DNA of 57,439 nt from a virus. The stretch is from the IMG/VR virus record IMGVR_UViG_3300046737_000215, positions 1 through 57,439 of that record; one strand, written 5' to 3'. Shown piece after piece: positions 35,811 through 42,967 of the stretch. Below the pieces are notes generated by a model, which ran no database searches, had not been told where the DNA came from, and saw only the letters and a program-made list of their open reading frames with translations. Numbering within the stretch: position 1 is the stretch's first letter; each line of letters opens with the position of its first letter. The position numbers and the translations under genes were made by a program.

Positions 35811-36044
35811 TTATCGGGTGCGGCCGGTCGATGGGTCGGCCCCGTCCGGCTCTTCCTCTTCGTCGCCGCCGTCACCGAAGCCGATAGGCCCCGACGAGCG
35901 GGCGTCCGTTTCTAGGGGCGCCGGGGACTCGACGTGGTACTCGTTGCCGTTGTACTTGACTGACACGTGGGCGTACCCCGCCGCCCGAAGGGCAAGGACG
36001 TGCTGGCGGAAGGACAGTAGGTCGCGGTCGAACTTGGTTGCCAT
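35811..36044 (-). CDS. Hypothetical protein, 77 aa
   Basis: MATKFDRDLLSFRQHVLALR with a beta part (YAHVSVKYNGNEYHVESPAP) and an acidic disordered tail (GDGGDEEEEPDGAD). Begins one base after the stop of the alanine-repeat gene. Not recognised. Confidence 0.5.
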   Translation of the reverse strand: MATKFDRDLLSFRQHVLALRAAGYAHVSVKYNGNEYHVESPAPLETDARSSGPIGFGDGGDEEEEPDGADPSTGRTR

Positions 36045-36045
36045 T

Positions 36046-36489
36046 TTACTTCTCCTCCGGGAGTCCGTTAGCCCAGTCGCGGGCGATCCTCTGAAGGCCG
36101 ACGAGCTGCTTGGCGCGCTCGGCGGCGTAGGCGGCGCAGGCGGCGTCGTAGGCGGCGTAGGCGGCGTCGGCGTAGGCGGCGTCGGCGTAGGCGGCGGCGG
36201 CGTCGTCGGCGGCGTAGGCGGCGTAGGCGGCGTCGGCGGCGGCGTAGGCGGCGTAGGCGGCGTCGGCGGCGGCGTCGGCGGCGGCGCGGCCTTTTGCGCG
36301 CTTGGCGCATACGCGGACGAATCGGGCTAGCCGGAACTCTCGCCCCATCAGCCAAATCAGCCAGTCGACTCGGGGGCAGCTACCGACGATTTCGGCGGCG
36401 TCTTCGGAGAGGTGTTGCAGTACGTAGGTCGCGGCGCTGAGGCACGCACGGTGCTTGTCCATCGTCAGTAGCAGTTCGGTTTTCGTCAT
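36046..36489 (-). CDS. Alanine/tyrosine-repeat protein, 147 aa
   Basis: The N-terminal 70 residues form a helical domain with WLIWLMGREFRLARF; then about 50 residues are tandem Ala-Tyr-Ala-Asp units (AAYAAYAADDAAAAYADAAY), followed by AKQLVGLQRIARDWANGLP. The DNA repeats GGCGGCGTAGGCGGCGTC units at 36120-36290. Proteins with this arrangement are sometimes named putative immunity-like in phage genomes; no function is established here. The opposite strand is also open across the repeat because of its composition. Confidence 0.6.
   Translation of the reverse strand: MTKTELLLTMDKHRACLSAATYVLQHLSEDAAEIVGSCPRVDWLIWLMGREFRLARFVRVCAKRAKGRAAADAAADAAYAAYAAADAAYAAYAADDAAAAYADAAYADAAYAAYDAACAAYAAERAKQLVGLQRIARDWANGLPEEK
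36120..36290. repeat. Short-period GC-rich tandem repeat
   Basis: Units of GGCGTAGGCGGCGTC and variants (GCGTA, GCGTC, GCGGC) run for about 170 bases inside the alanine-repeat gene. Unit order is irregular, as expected from repeat slippage. Confidence 0.85.
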
Positions 36490-36641
36490 TTGCTTAGCTC
36501 CTGGTCTAAGGTAGCGGGTTGGTCGGACAGTAGCTATGGATTTCTTTAGAAGCGGTATCGATTATCGAAAAGCTGAATGACCGCGGGCGTGTTCCGGTTG
36601 TGTCTAGTAGAGTAGCGACCTAGCCCTCTTAGGTCAGTCGC

Positions 36642-37322
36642 CTAATCTCTCGGCCCGAAGCCCCCGCGATCGTATGGATCGGCGGGCATGCGGAAGAGCT
36701 GGTCCAGCCCGCGGCCGTGCCAGTCCTCTATGTGCCGAAGCCCGCGGTAGCTAGGGACGTCCAGGACCTCCGCCCACTCGGGCCATTCGCGGTCCGGGAT
36801 GTAGACAATCGCCTTGTATAGGAGCTGCCATCGCACTTGGCGTCGCTGCTCTCCGGTGAGGCCGTGGTCGAGCTTAGGCGGCGGCTCCAGAATCCAACGC
36901 AACACTGCGTGAAACGTAGTCGCGTATTCGTCCGAGATGGCTTCCAACATATTCGCCTCCTCTTGGGTTAGGCGCACTTGCAAGCGAACCGAGCGGGCCG
37001 CGTTCGTTGCTTTGACGGCTCGGGCGTGGGCGGCTTTGCGGACCCGGTACTCAGGGTCGTACTGGGCGGCGCCGACCCGGGCCCGTCGACGTTGGAGCTG
37101 GATGATCTCCTGCTCGACGCCGTCAGGCGTAGCGTTCTCGGGGACGACCATCCAAACCTTCAGAAGCTCTGATACGGACGCGCCGGTTTTGGCGGCGAGC
37201 CGGAGCAGCCGAGAGTGCTCGTCAGGCGTCATGTTGACTTCCTGGTCGAGGGCGGGGCCGTCGTCCGAGATGTCGGCGGAGTCCATGATGGGGTCGAGGA
37301 AGGTGTCTAGATAGTTTGCCAT
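36642..37322 (-). CDS. Putative DNA-binding protein with two ribbon-helix-helix-like segments
   Basis: A 226-residue protein. Segments VNMTPDEHSRLLRLAAKTGA SVSELLK (about 29-55) and VRLQVRLTQEEANMLEAISD (about 115-135) each have a strand-helix-helix pattern like RHH/MetJ-Arc proteins, as in plasmid copy or partition regulators. The C-terminal part is Arg/Trp-rich. Its promoter (37331-37359) is at the edge of the 1.5-kb origin-like region and the mRNA would be almost leaderless. A regulator of the adjacent region is inferred. Confidence 0.5.
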   Translation of the reverse strand: MANYLDTFLDPIMDSADISDDGPALDQEVNMTPDEHSRLLRLAAKTGASVSELLKVWMVVPENATPDGVEQEIIQLQRRRARVGAAQYDPEYRVRKAAHARAVKATNAARSVRLQVRLTQEEANMLEAISDEYATTFHAVLRWILEPPPKLDHGLTGEQRRQVRWQLLYKAIVYIPDREWPEWAEVLDVPSYRGLRHIEDWHGRGLDQLFRMPADPYDRGGFGPRD

Positions 37323-37330
37323 GACCGAAA

Positions 37331-37359
37331 AAATAACCTTACTCGTGCTCGGGAGTCAA
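37331..37359 (-). promoter_or_regulatory. Promoter of the RHH-like gene
   Basis: On the minus strand TTGACT (37354-37359), 17-base spacer, TTATTT (37331-37336), 8 bases before the ATG at 37322. The spacer ends AAGG, giving AAGGTTATT as in other leaders. Confidence 0.6.
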
Positions 37360-37562
37360 CCGAATAAAAGTCATCCGAGCCGAAGGCGGGGTCGTCGAGT
37401 CGAGTCGAGGTCTATCCCGATTACAGCGTTTCCGTAGAATTGAACAAAGACCCCCTAGAGACGATTCTCCGACGACCGACGAGACCCGATAGTCGGCTCT
37501 CCGCGATAGTCGCTCAGTCCGTGTCCATCCGTGATGCGCCTTACACGAAGTGAGCTAAGTAT

Positions 37563-37635
37563 GCGTCAGGGTGACGGAACTAGTGCCAATAGAGATATCT
37601 CAGACACTCTGGCACTAGTTCCGTCACCCTGACGC
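37563..37635. repeat. Loop-conserved hairpin element, copy 2
   Basis: A perfect 26-bp inverted repeat (37563-37588 and 37610-37635) around a 21-base loop that has one base difference from copy 1 at 8089-8109 and contains GAGATATCTC. The inner 14 bp of stem matches copy 1 except one compensated base pair; the outer 12 bp is additional. Confidence 0.95.
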
Positions 37636-38428
37636 TTTAAGAACGATACATCACAAATCCCAAAACCTCGTCGCGAAGCGCTTCTCGACGACCGTCGACC
37701 GTCGACTAGCCGACCCCCGCTCGCTGCGCTCGCTGGGGTCGGACTCGGATAAAGCAACTCACCCGACCCGGATGGTCGACCCCCGCCTAAGCGTCGACCC
37801 CTAGGTAAAAGTAACCTGTCGCCTAGCCGACCCAACCAAAAAATTGGCCCAGCCGATCTGCGTGCCGATCTTCTCGGGCGCGCCGGATGGGCACTTAGCC
37901 GCTTAGCCGGGCTCGGGCCCCGATGGCTAGTCGCTTAGTCGGCAGCCGCTTAGCCGGTAAAAGCAACTCACAAACACACCCAAGGCAAAATCTCCGACAC
38001 GCTCATAGCGGGGAAATCGGCGCACGCCGTAGGCGCCCAACCCCTCCCCCCTACATGTGGGCAACCGAAAGCTCAACGATTCCGTGCACTTGGCCGTCTG
38101 ACCAGCCAGGTTGCGCCCTCTAGCCCACTGAATCCGAGGCCCTTGCCTACCTGTAGCCCCCGCCTAGGCACCTAGCTGCCCCGCCTAGCCCCGAGGCCCC
38201 CGAGGGCTAGCTGCCTAGCTGCGGTGCCCGCTCCGGGCCGCCTAGGGGCCTCAGCGGCGCCGCCATGGCCTTCGGGGAGGCTCGGGGCCCGGGCGCCTAG
38301 CCGCTTAGTCGGCCTTCGGACCGAGGCAAGGTACTGGTTTCCGAGGTATCAATGCGACCTAGCGCACCGGAACGAGGGCAGGTCGATTTCTCAGCGAGGC
38401 GATGTCTGTGCGGGGGGCGCGGTAGTAC

Positions 38429-38485
38429 CTGCCGTCTAAGCGCCCCATCGGCTCGGCAGCTGCCGTCTAAGCGCCCATCGGCTCG
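38429..38485. repeat. Tandem repeat of about 27 bp in the origin-like region
   Basis: CTGCCGTCTAAGCGCC(C)CATCGGCTCG occurs at 38429-38455 and again at 38460-38485, differing by one C. Confidence 0.9.
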
Positions 38486-38798
38486 TGGCCTCGCCGCCCC
38501 GAAGCCCCGCCGCTCTGGTCGCCGCTAGCGGTCGGCTAAGCGGCTCGGCAGCCAGTCGCCTGGTCGACGTGCCGAACCGTCCCTCGCGGTCCCCGCATTG
38601 CTCTGGTTATCTTTTCCACAGACCCTTGAAAACAAGTGTTTCAATTTCCGTGCCCGCCGCAAAGCGCTTCTCAGGCACCTCGGAGAGCCCGACTTACGTT
38701 CAGCCATGGTCCCACGTTCTCCTGGGCTCCACATCGAGCTACCTCAGCCGACGCTTGTACGTAGTCCCACTGTAGGGCCTTTGTGGTACGTTCAGCCC

Positions 38799-39020
38799 AT
38801 GAACGAAAAAGACCCGTCAGACAGTTGGGGCGACGTCAAACCCCCGAAGCCGCGTAGGCCCCATCCGAACAGCAAGGTGCAACGCGACTTGCTCATCAAG
38901 CTTTACGCCGCCGCGCCGGTCAAAGCAGCATTCGATGCAGCGAGACTCCCGGGAGAGTCGCTGTCAGCGTGCGTGCGTAGGCTGGCGTGGACGGCATTGC
39001 AAGCACAGGTGAAGCCGTGA
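38799..39020 (+). CDS. Hypothetical protein, 73 aa
   Basis: MNEKDPSDSWGDVKPPKPRR then a helical domain (VQRDLLIKLYAAAPVKAAFD, SLSACVRRLAWTALQAQ) that may be RHH-like. First gene of a three-gene plus operon leaving the origin-like region; its stop overlaps the next start (GTGA). Not recognised. Confidence 0.55.
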   Translation: MNEKDPSDSWGDVKPPKPRRPHPNSKVQRDLLIKLYAAAPVKAAFDAARLPGESLSACVRRLAWTALQAQVKP

Positions 39021-39337
39021 CCGAGTGTTGGTTCTGCAATGAGCACGCATCCGTCAAGCTGGCTAGTGGGCGCGTCGCTCTGCCTGCGTGCCGGTGCTGT
39101 CGTCAGCTGGCGGGTTGGGATGGCCGCGAGGGCTTCCAGAAGCCCAGGGAGCTTGCGGGAACGATACTGCGCGCATTCGATGTGCGCTATCGCAAACTGC
39201 TCGACATGCCGTTGTGGTCCGAAGATGAGCTAGACGAACTGGACTATCACTTGCGCACAAGCGTGGCCGCTACGGTGGCAGCAGCGCGCATAATCCACAT
39301 CCGAAGGGCAGCCATCATGCTGCGAGTGAACAGCTAA
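39017..39337 (+). CDS. Hypothetical zinc-finger protein, 106 aa
   Basis: Starts at GTG overlapping the previous stop. CWFC (res 4-7) and CRCC (about 29-32) form a likely four-Cys zinc site; the rest is helical (LDELDYHLRTSVAATVAAAR). The next gene starts within its stop (TAATG). Not recognised. Confidence 0.6.
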   Translation: MTECWFCNEHASVKLASGRVALPACRCCRQLAGWDGREGFQKPRELAGTILRAFDVRYRKLLDMPLWSEDELDELDYHLRTSVAATVAAARIIHIRRAAIMLRVNS

Positions 39338-39654
39338 TGGACTACCTATCGGTCACTCGGGCGCTAGCCGCCCACGATGATTGCCACGCCGCGGTGATGG
39401 CAGCATTCCGCCTAGCCGCTCGCAAGGGCAACCCGGCAACCCGATGGAACAGAGCCGACCGCGAGACGATGGCGCTAGCACTAACGGCCGCTGAGGATTG
39501 GTTGGACTCTCGCCGCGAGCCTACCGCCTCAGCAGCGTACCGTCGCGCGCGTAGGGCGCTAGAAGACTCGCTGAGCGTCGGAACCGGCAAGGGCGCGGCG
39601 CCGGATAGCTGGCCGCTCGTGCGGGCCGCGGTGCGTAGCCGACTGGCCGCCTAA
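39337..39654 (+). CDS. Hypothetical helical protein, 105 aa
   Basis: MDYLSVTRALAAHDDCHAAV and further Ala/Arg-rich helices (RETMALALTAAEDWLDSRRE). Last gene of the plus operon, directly before the terminator at 39661. Not recognised. Confidence 0.6.
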   Translation: MDYLSVTRALAAHDDCHAAVMAAFRLAARKGNPATRWNRADRETMALALTAAEDWLDSRREPTASAAYRRARRALEDSLSVGTGKGAAPDSWPLVRAAVRSRLAA

Positions 39655-39660
39655 ACGCCG

Positions 39661-39693
39661 AACGCCCCGCTGGATTGCCAGCGAGGCGTTTGG
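39661..39693 (+). terminator. Terminator of the plus small-gene operon
   Basis: AACGCC-CC-GCTGG, short loop, CCAGC-GA-GGCGTT followed by TGG; the stem is GC-rich with an internal bulge and a weak T tract. Confidence 0.6.
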
Positions 39694-39713
39694 TAGGCGG
39701 AGCAGTTCCCCGC

Positions 39714-39735
39714 GGGTATCCTAGGTAGGATACCC
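39714..39735. terminator. Near-perfect hairpin between convergent units
   Basis: GGGTATCCTA, two bases, TAGGATACCC: a 10-bp inverted repeat between the plus operon and the convergent minus gene at 39769. A transcription barrier role is inferred. Confidence 0.5.
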
Positions 39736-39768
39736 GGCTTGCCGGCCTAAGCGGCCTAGCGGCTCGCC

Positions 39769-40281
39769 TTAGAACTCCCGGCGTGCGTCCCGCTCCAACA
39801 CCCGCCGGTTGTTCCCCGAGGTATCCGAAACTCGGTCGCCTGCGCCGCAGCCGTACATCGCCTCGGCAATCACGAGCCGTACCGCGTTGCGGTCGCCGAA
39901 CTCCGCAACGACGTCCCCCAAGTAGGGCGCTTCGATGGCCCGGAGACCAAGGTCGAAGCACCCGGGTTCGTGGCCGGTCATGACGAAATCGCTGCTCTTC
40001 AGCGACTCGTGCACCGAGCGGCCAACACCCATGCTGGGGAAGAGCCCGTGGGTGTGTTCATAGGAACCCGCGTAAGGCTCGAAGTTGTCGAACCCGAGCA
40101 CATCTACGTGATGTACCACGGCGTTGTACTTGCCGTACTCGGCATCGGCGTATCCGTAGAGTTCTTCCCGCTCTTGGACGTGGATTACGTACACATCGGT
40201 CCCGCCGGCATCGTAGAACTTGATGGTATCCGAGCCGGTGTAGGTCGAGGTGGCGAGAAGGCGATGGCGATAGCGGGTCAT
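39769..40281 (-). CDS. Hypothetical protein, 170 aa
   Basis: MTRYRHRLLATSTYTGSDTI, a beta-rich N-terminal half (IKFYDAGGTDVYVIHVQERE) and a Gly/His-rich middle (YAGSYEHTHGLFPSMGVGRS). Driven by the GCGCG-type promoter at 40325-40355. No family recognised; position suggests an early, host-directed gene. Confidence 0.6.
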   Translation of the reverse strand: MTRYRHRLLATSTYTGSDTIKFYDAGGTDVYVIHVQEREELYGYADAEYGKYNAVVHHVDVLGFDNFEPYAGSYEHTHGLFPSMGVGRSVHESLKSSDFVMTGHEPGCFDLGLRAIEAPYLGDVVAEFGDRNAVRLVIAEAMYGCGAGDRVSDTSGNNRRVLERDARREF

Positions 40282-40324
40282 TGTTATACCTGTTCTTGTT
40301 TGTGTTGGAGAAGGAATCGAGTGA

Positions 40325-40355
40325 CTAGTACGCGCCCGTTAGGGCCGAGAGTCAA
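40325..40355 (-). promoter_or_regulatory. GCGCG-type promoter E2
   Basis: Minus strand TTGACT (40350-40355), exactly 19 bases ending GGGCGCG, then TACTAG (40325-40330). One of four with the same spacing. Confidence 0.65.
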
Positions 40356-40486
40356 GCGGCTTTGGTTTCGACCGTCGCGGCCTCGTGCTGCGCATCGTAC
40401 TTGGCTGCGAGGCGCGCGCGGTGCGAGACCGGGGCGAGGAAGCCCTCGTGCGTCGCGGGCAAGTAGCGGGGGCGGTCGAAGTTCAT
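40352..40486 (-). CDS. Hypothetical protein, 44 aa
   Basis: MNFDRPRYLPATHEGFLAPV, then SHRARLAAKYDAQHEAATVE. Driven by promoter E1; its stop codon falls inside the -35 of promoter E2. Not recognised. Confidence 0.5.
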   Translation of the reverse strand: MNFDRPRYLPATHEGFLAPVSHRARLAAKYDAQHEAATVETKAA

Positions 40487-40516
40487 CGCGGTTATGTTCT
40501 TGTTCGCCACTCCTAA

Positions 40517-40547
40517 AGAGTACGCGCACGCCCCCGGGCCCGGGAAA
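40517..40547 (-). promoter_or_regulatory. GCGCG-type promoter E1
   Basis: Minus strand TTTCCC (40542-40547), 19 bases ending GTGCGCG, TACTCT (40517-40522). The -35 is weaker than in the other three. Confidence 0.5.
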
Positions 40548-40551
40548 GAAT

Positions 40552-41130
40552 CTACTCGTTCGGTGCGGACTCTCGCACAATCGCCCGAACTGAGTAGTCC
40601 GACACCTCGACTAGGCGCGCGGTTTCGGCGACCGAAAGCCCGTCCGCCAACGCGGCGAGCACTGCTAGGCGCCGCTCCGGCGAAATCGAGCGCGGGCGAC
40701 CGGTCTTGACGCCGCGCGCTTTCGCCGCGGCAATCCCGGCGTGGACGCGCTCTAGCGTCGTCTCGCGTTCGAGCTGGGCCAACACGGCCATAATCCCGAG
40801 CATCGCGCGACCCATCGGCGTGGACGTATCGAATCCTTCGGTCAGCGACCGGAGCGAAACGCCGCGCGCTTCTAAGTCCCGCACTAGCGTAAGCACGTCC
40901 AGCGTGTTGCGCCCCAGGCGCGAGAGCGAGTACGTCACGAGGGTATCGCCCCGGCGCAGGTGCACAAGCAACGCGGCCATGGCGGGCCGTTCGCGGGCCG
41001 GCAAGGCGCCCGATACGCCCTCGTCCGTGAACGTCGCCTCGGGGCTCACGCCGGCCTTGCCGAGGGCATCGAGCTGCAACGCGATGCTTTGGGCATCGGT
41101 GCTAACGCGAGCGTACCCATAAGTAGTCAT
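40552..41130 (-). CDS. Serine recombinase (resolvase/invertase family)
   Basis: A 192-residue small serine recombinase: MTTYGYARVSTDAQ with catalytic Ser10, then YSLSRLGRNTLDVL, PMGRAMLGIMAVLAQLERE and a C-terminal HTH (LAALADGLSVAETARLVEVS). It cuts and rejoins DNA at short paired sites. The ATG at 41130 overlaps the stop of the small membrane gene. No integrase is present, so roles could be dimer resolution of a circular form or inversion; no crossover site could be assigned. Confidence 0.9.
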   Translation of the reverse strand: MTTYGYARVSTDAQSIALQLDALGKAGVSPEATFTDEGVSGALPARERPAMAALLVHLRRGDTLVTYSLSRLGRNTLDVLTLVRDLEARGVSLRSLTEGFDTSTPMGRAMLGIMAVLAQLERETTLERVHAGIAAAKARGVKTGRPRSISPERRLAVLAALADGLSVAETARLVEVSDYSVRAIVRESAPNE

Positions 41131-41243
41131 TCGACCACCGTGGCCTTTCGCCAAGCATAGCCCACGAGTATCACTAGCCCAACCCATACGCCGATGCCGG
41201 ACGTCAGCGCGATAGTTGCTGTGGCGATTTCCGAGTAAGACAT
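41127..41243 (-). CDS. Small membrane protein, 38 aa
   Basis: MSYSEIATATIALTSGIGVW then a single membrane helix (VGLVILVGYAW) and a basic end. Overlaps both neighbours (TGATG and ATGA), so it is co-translated with the serine recombinase. Function unknown. Confidence 0.5.
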   Translation of the reverse strand: MSYSEIATATIALTSGIGVWVGLVILVGYAWRKATVVE

Positions 41244-41437
41244 CACTTGGCCCCTCTACTCGCGCGGATGCCTTCTCGGAACGCGGCGACCGCTTCGGCC
41301 AACGTATCGCCTTTGGCAATGACGCTGCGCCCGAAGATGTAGACCGGCGTGCCCAACCTAGTACGTGTCGTGATCCGCAACGCGGAATACCCGAAGTGCC
41401 TCGCGCCTCGTGTGTGGCGAAGAGTGTACTTGCCCAT
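41243..41437 (-). CDS. Hypothetical protein, 64 aa
   Basis: Start ATG at 41437: MGKYTLRHTRGARHFGYSAL with a beta-rich basic body (RLGTPVYIFGRSVIAKGD) and a short helix. Next to the recombinase operon. Not recognised. Confidence 0.5.
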   Translation of the reverse strand: MGKYTLRHTRGARHFGYSALRITTRTRLGTPVYIFGRSVIAKGDTLAEAVAAFREGIRASRGAK

Positions 41438-41439
41438 GA

Positions 41440-41592
41440 TCAACACTCCTCGCATTCGAGCAACGCGGCAACCGTCTGCAAACCCAGCAAGCGGATGAAG
41501 CCATCTAGCGCATGCGTGAGTACGTAGACTCGGCGTCCGGCGCCAGCGGACAGATGGAGTACGATTAGTTCAGATGCTTTGTACGTGTTCAT
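41440..41592 (-). CDS. Hypothetical protein, 50 aa
   Basis: MNTYKASELIVLHLSAGAGR with RVYVLTHALDGFIRLLGL and a Cys-containing end (LECEEC). AGGAG lies 9 bases before the ATG. Stop is just before the next start. Not recognised. Confidence 0.5.
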   Translation of the reverse strand: MNTYKASELIVLHLSAGAGRRVYVLTHALDGFIRLLGLQTVAALLECEEC

Positions 41593-41637
41593 TTTGGTTT
41601 GCTCCTATTGGGTGCGTTTTTGAGAGGCGAGGTAAGT

Positions 41638-41922
41638 TCAAACGCTCACGTCGAACTGGCTGTTCAGGTCCTCGCAACCACCGGCTAGTTCCTGGGTGCA
41701 GACGAACACGTATCCCGTACTGTCCGCGTTCCCGCCTCCGCGCCATCTACCGCCCCAACCCATCTTTGTGGCGAACACTCTCGCCGCTGCGAGGTGGTTC
41801 TGTTCGCGGCTCAGCGCGTGGTCCCATGCAACGGTCAAGCGTCCGGCTTGCGCCTTCACTAGGACGCGTGAGCCGCGTGAGTTGGTTGGTCCGGCGAACT
41901 TGGTTTCGATTGCTTGGTTCAT
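41638..41922 (-). CDS. Hypothetical protein, 94 aa
   Basis: MNQAIETKFAGPTNSRGSRV, basic helical part (ALSREQNHLAAARVFATKMG) and a Gly-rich loop (GWGGRWRGGGNADSTGY). AGGAA precedes the ATG. Not recognised. Confidence 0.55.
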   Translation of the reverse strand: MNQAIETKFAGPTNSRGSRVLVKAQAGRLTVAWDHALSREQNHLAAARVFATKMGWGGRWRGGGNADSTGYVFVCTQELAGGCEDLNSQFDVSV

Positions 41923-42008
41923 GTGAATGTTCCTAGGGGCGGGGCGGTTGCGGACTCTTCAGCGCTGGCCTTACCAGCGGACGGCTAGTCGCCGTTTCGT
42001 CCTAAGTA

Positions 42009-42257
42009 TCAGATTCGGGTCCATTCGCTGGATTGTGTAGGGTATGTCCACACTCCACGCTGGCCAACGATACGTTGCACCTTGCGTGCAGTGCCTTGAG
42101 CTAGTGTCACACCTGCCGCATGTTCCGGGAAAAGGCGACAGAATACCTCCAAACGGGCGCCCGCAGCGAGCTTATCCGAAGTGGGTCCAGCATACGGCTG
42201 TCCGCAAGCCTGTAGTACTGTGTAGACAGTCGCTGTGTTTTTGTTTGGTCTAGCCAT
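42009..42257 (-). CDS. Hypothetical protein, 82 aa
   Basis: MARPNKNTATVYTVLQACGQ with a basic C-terminal half (TARKVQRIVGQRGVWTYP). The leader has GATACTTAGAAC, also seen (GATACTTAGGAC) upstream of the 94-residue gene. Not recognised. Confidence 0.5.
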   Translation of the reverse strand: MARPNKNTATVYTVLQACGQPYAGPTSDKLAAGARLEVFCRLFPEHAAGVTLAQGTARKVQRIVGQRGVWTYPTQSSEWTRI

Positions 42258-42311
42258 GTTCTAAGTATCGTCTTTTCGGGAGAGACCTGTAGCGGAAAGT
42301 TTCGTGCCAAA

Positions 42312-42461
42312 TCAGCCCGCCAGGGCCGACTCGATGGCCATCGCGATTTCGACTCGCGCAAGGACGGCGCTTTGTACGCGGCGACCTGCCTCGGTCTTCG
42401 CGGGGCGCATGATCAGCAAGAGGGCGATTTCGGCGTTGGACTTGCAGATTGACTTAGACAT
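42312..42461 (-). CDS. Hypothetical protein, 49 aa
   Basis: MSKSICKSNAEIALLLIMRP then AKTEAGRRVQSAVLARVEIA. Preceded by AAAGGGG and by promoter E3. Not recognised. Confidence 0.5.
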   Translation of the reverse strand: MSKSICKSNAEIALLLIMRPAKTEAGRRVQSAVLARVEIAMAIESALAG

Positions 42462-42492
42462 CGGTGGGCCCCTTTGGTGCCGGGTGACTTAG

Positions 42493-42523
42493 CTATTACG
42501 CGCTCGTTCGCGCCCGAATGCAA
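42493..42523 (-). promoter_or_regulatory. GCGCG-type promoter E3
   Basis: Minus strand TTGCAT (42518-42523), 19 bases containing GCGCGAACGAGCGCG, then TAATAG (42493-42498). Leader of about 30 bases with GCACCAAAGGGG. Confidence 0.65.
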
Positions 42524-42533
42524 GCTTTTCTTT

Positions 42534-42929
42534 TCAGACGTAGATTAGGCCGTCATCGCCAACGTAAGGGTATACCTCGCCAGCTCGCTTGCTCGCGGCC
42601 GTTAGCCGATCACCCAATGCCTCCGGCAAACCGCGGTCCCAAAAGCCCACACCGTGCCCGTTGCGCGTCAACGCGAAGTCATGGCCAGCCATCTCCATGC
42701 CCGGCCACTCACTCGATGGGTATTCAATGCACGCCTCGATCAAGTCATCGAGATTCGCCTCAAAGAAGGCGGCGCAATCGGCCTTGCACTTCGCGTCAAA
42801 CGCGTCGCTGGTTTCAAACCGCGAATCGTCAAGATTGACGTCCTCGCCGTCCACAACATCGACAGACGACCACAATAGTGTTTCAATGTACGCGGCCGTG
42901 AACTGTTCGAGATCGGTTTGTTTTGCCAT
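42534..42929 (-). CDS. Hypothetical acidic protein, 131 aa
   Basis: MAKQTDLEQFTAAYIETLLW, acidic with a likely helical core and the segment GHDFALTRNGHGVGFWDRGL, a pattern common in small early phage proteins. Ribosome site AAAGGGAG. Driven by promoter E4. Function unknown. Confidence 0.65.
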   Translation of the reverse strand: MAKQTDLEQFTAAYIETLLWSSVDVVDGEDVNLDDSRFETSDAFDAKCKADCAAFFEANLDDLIEACIEYPSSEWPGMEMAGHDFALTRNGHGVGFWDRGLPEALGDRLTAASKRAGEVYPYVGDDGLIYV

Positions 42930-42967
42930 GGTAGCGGCTCCCTTTGGTGCGGTTCGCGGGTGTCAGA

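Larger units (their letters stand above)
37323..38798. other. Non-coding, repeat-rich, origin-like region
   Basis: About 1.48 kb with no supported gene, between leftward and rightward transcription. It holds the long hairpin at 37563-37635, many CTAG/CTTAG words in GC-rich context (CCGCTTAGCCGG, CGCTTAGTCGG, CGCCTAGC), a tandem repeat at 38429-38485, three TAAAAGYAAC or TAAAGCAAC words (37749, 37806, 37962), and a DnaA-box-like TTTTCCACA (38612-38620). The strand switch and repeats suggest a replication origin and a transcription hub, which is inference. Confidence 0.6.

Noticed and set aside
36100-36300. Repeated GGCGTC/GGCGTA units considered as a CRISPR array.
   Set aside because: No fixed repeat-spacer length; it is an in-frame coding microsatellite.
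35785-36330. A 181-codon plus-strand frame rich in Gly-Gly-Val opposite the alanine-repeat gene.
   Set aside because: It mirrors the repeat composition, has no ribosome site and runs against three well-placed minus genes.
37566-37835. An 89-codon minus frame in the non-coding region.
   Set aside because: It runs through the long hairpin, is low in plausible protein features and has no start signal.
38525-38734. A 69-codon minus frame near the DnaA-box-like site.
   Set aside because: Arg/Ser-rich shadow with no ribosome site or coupling.
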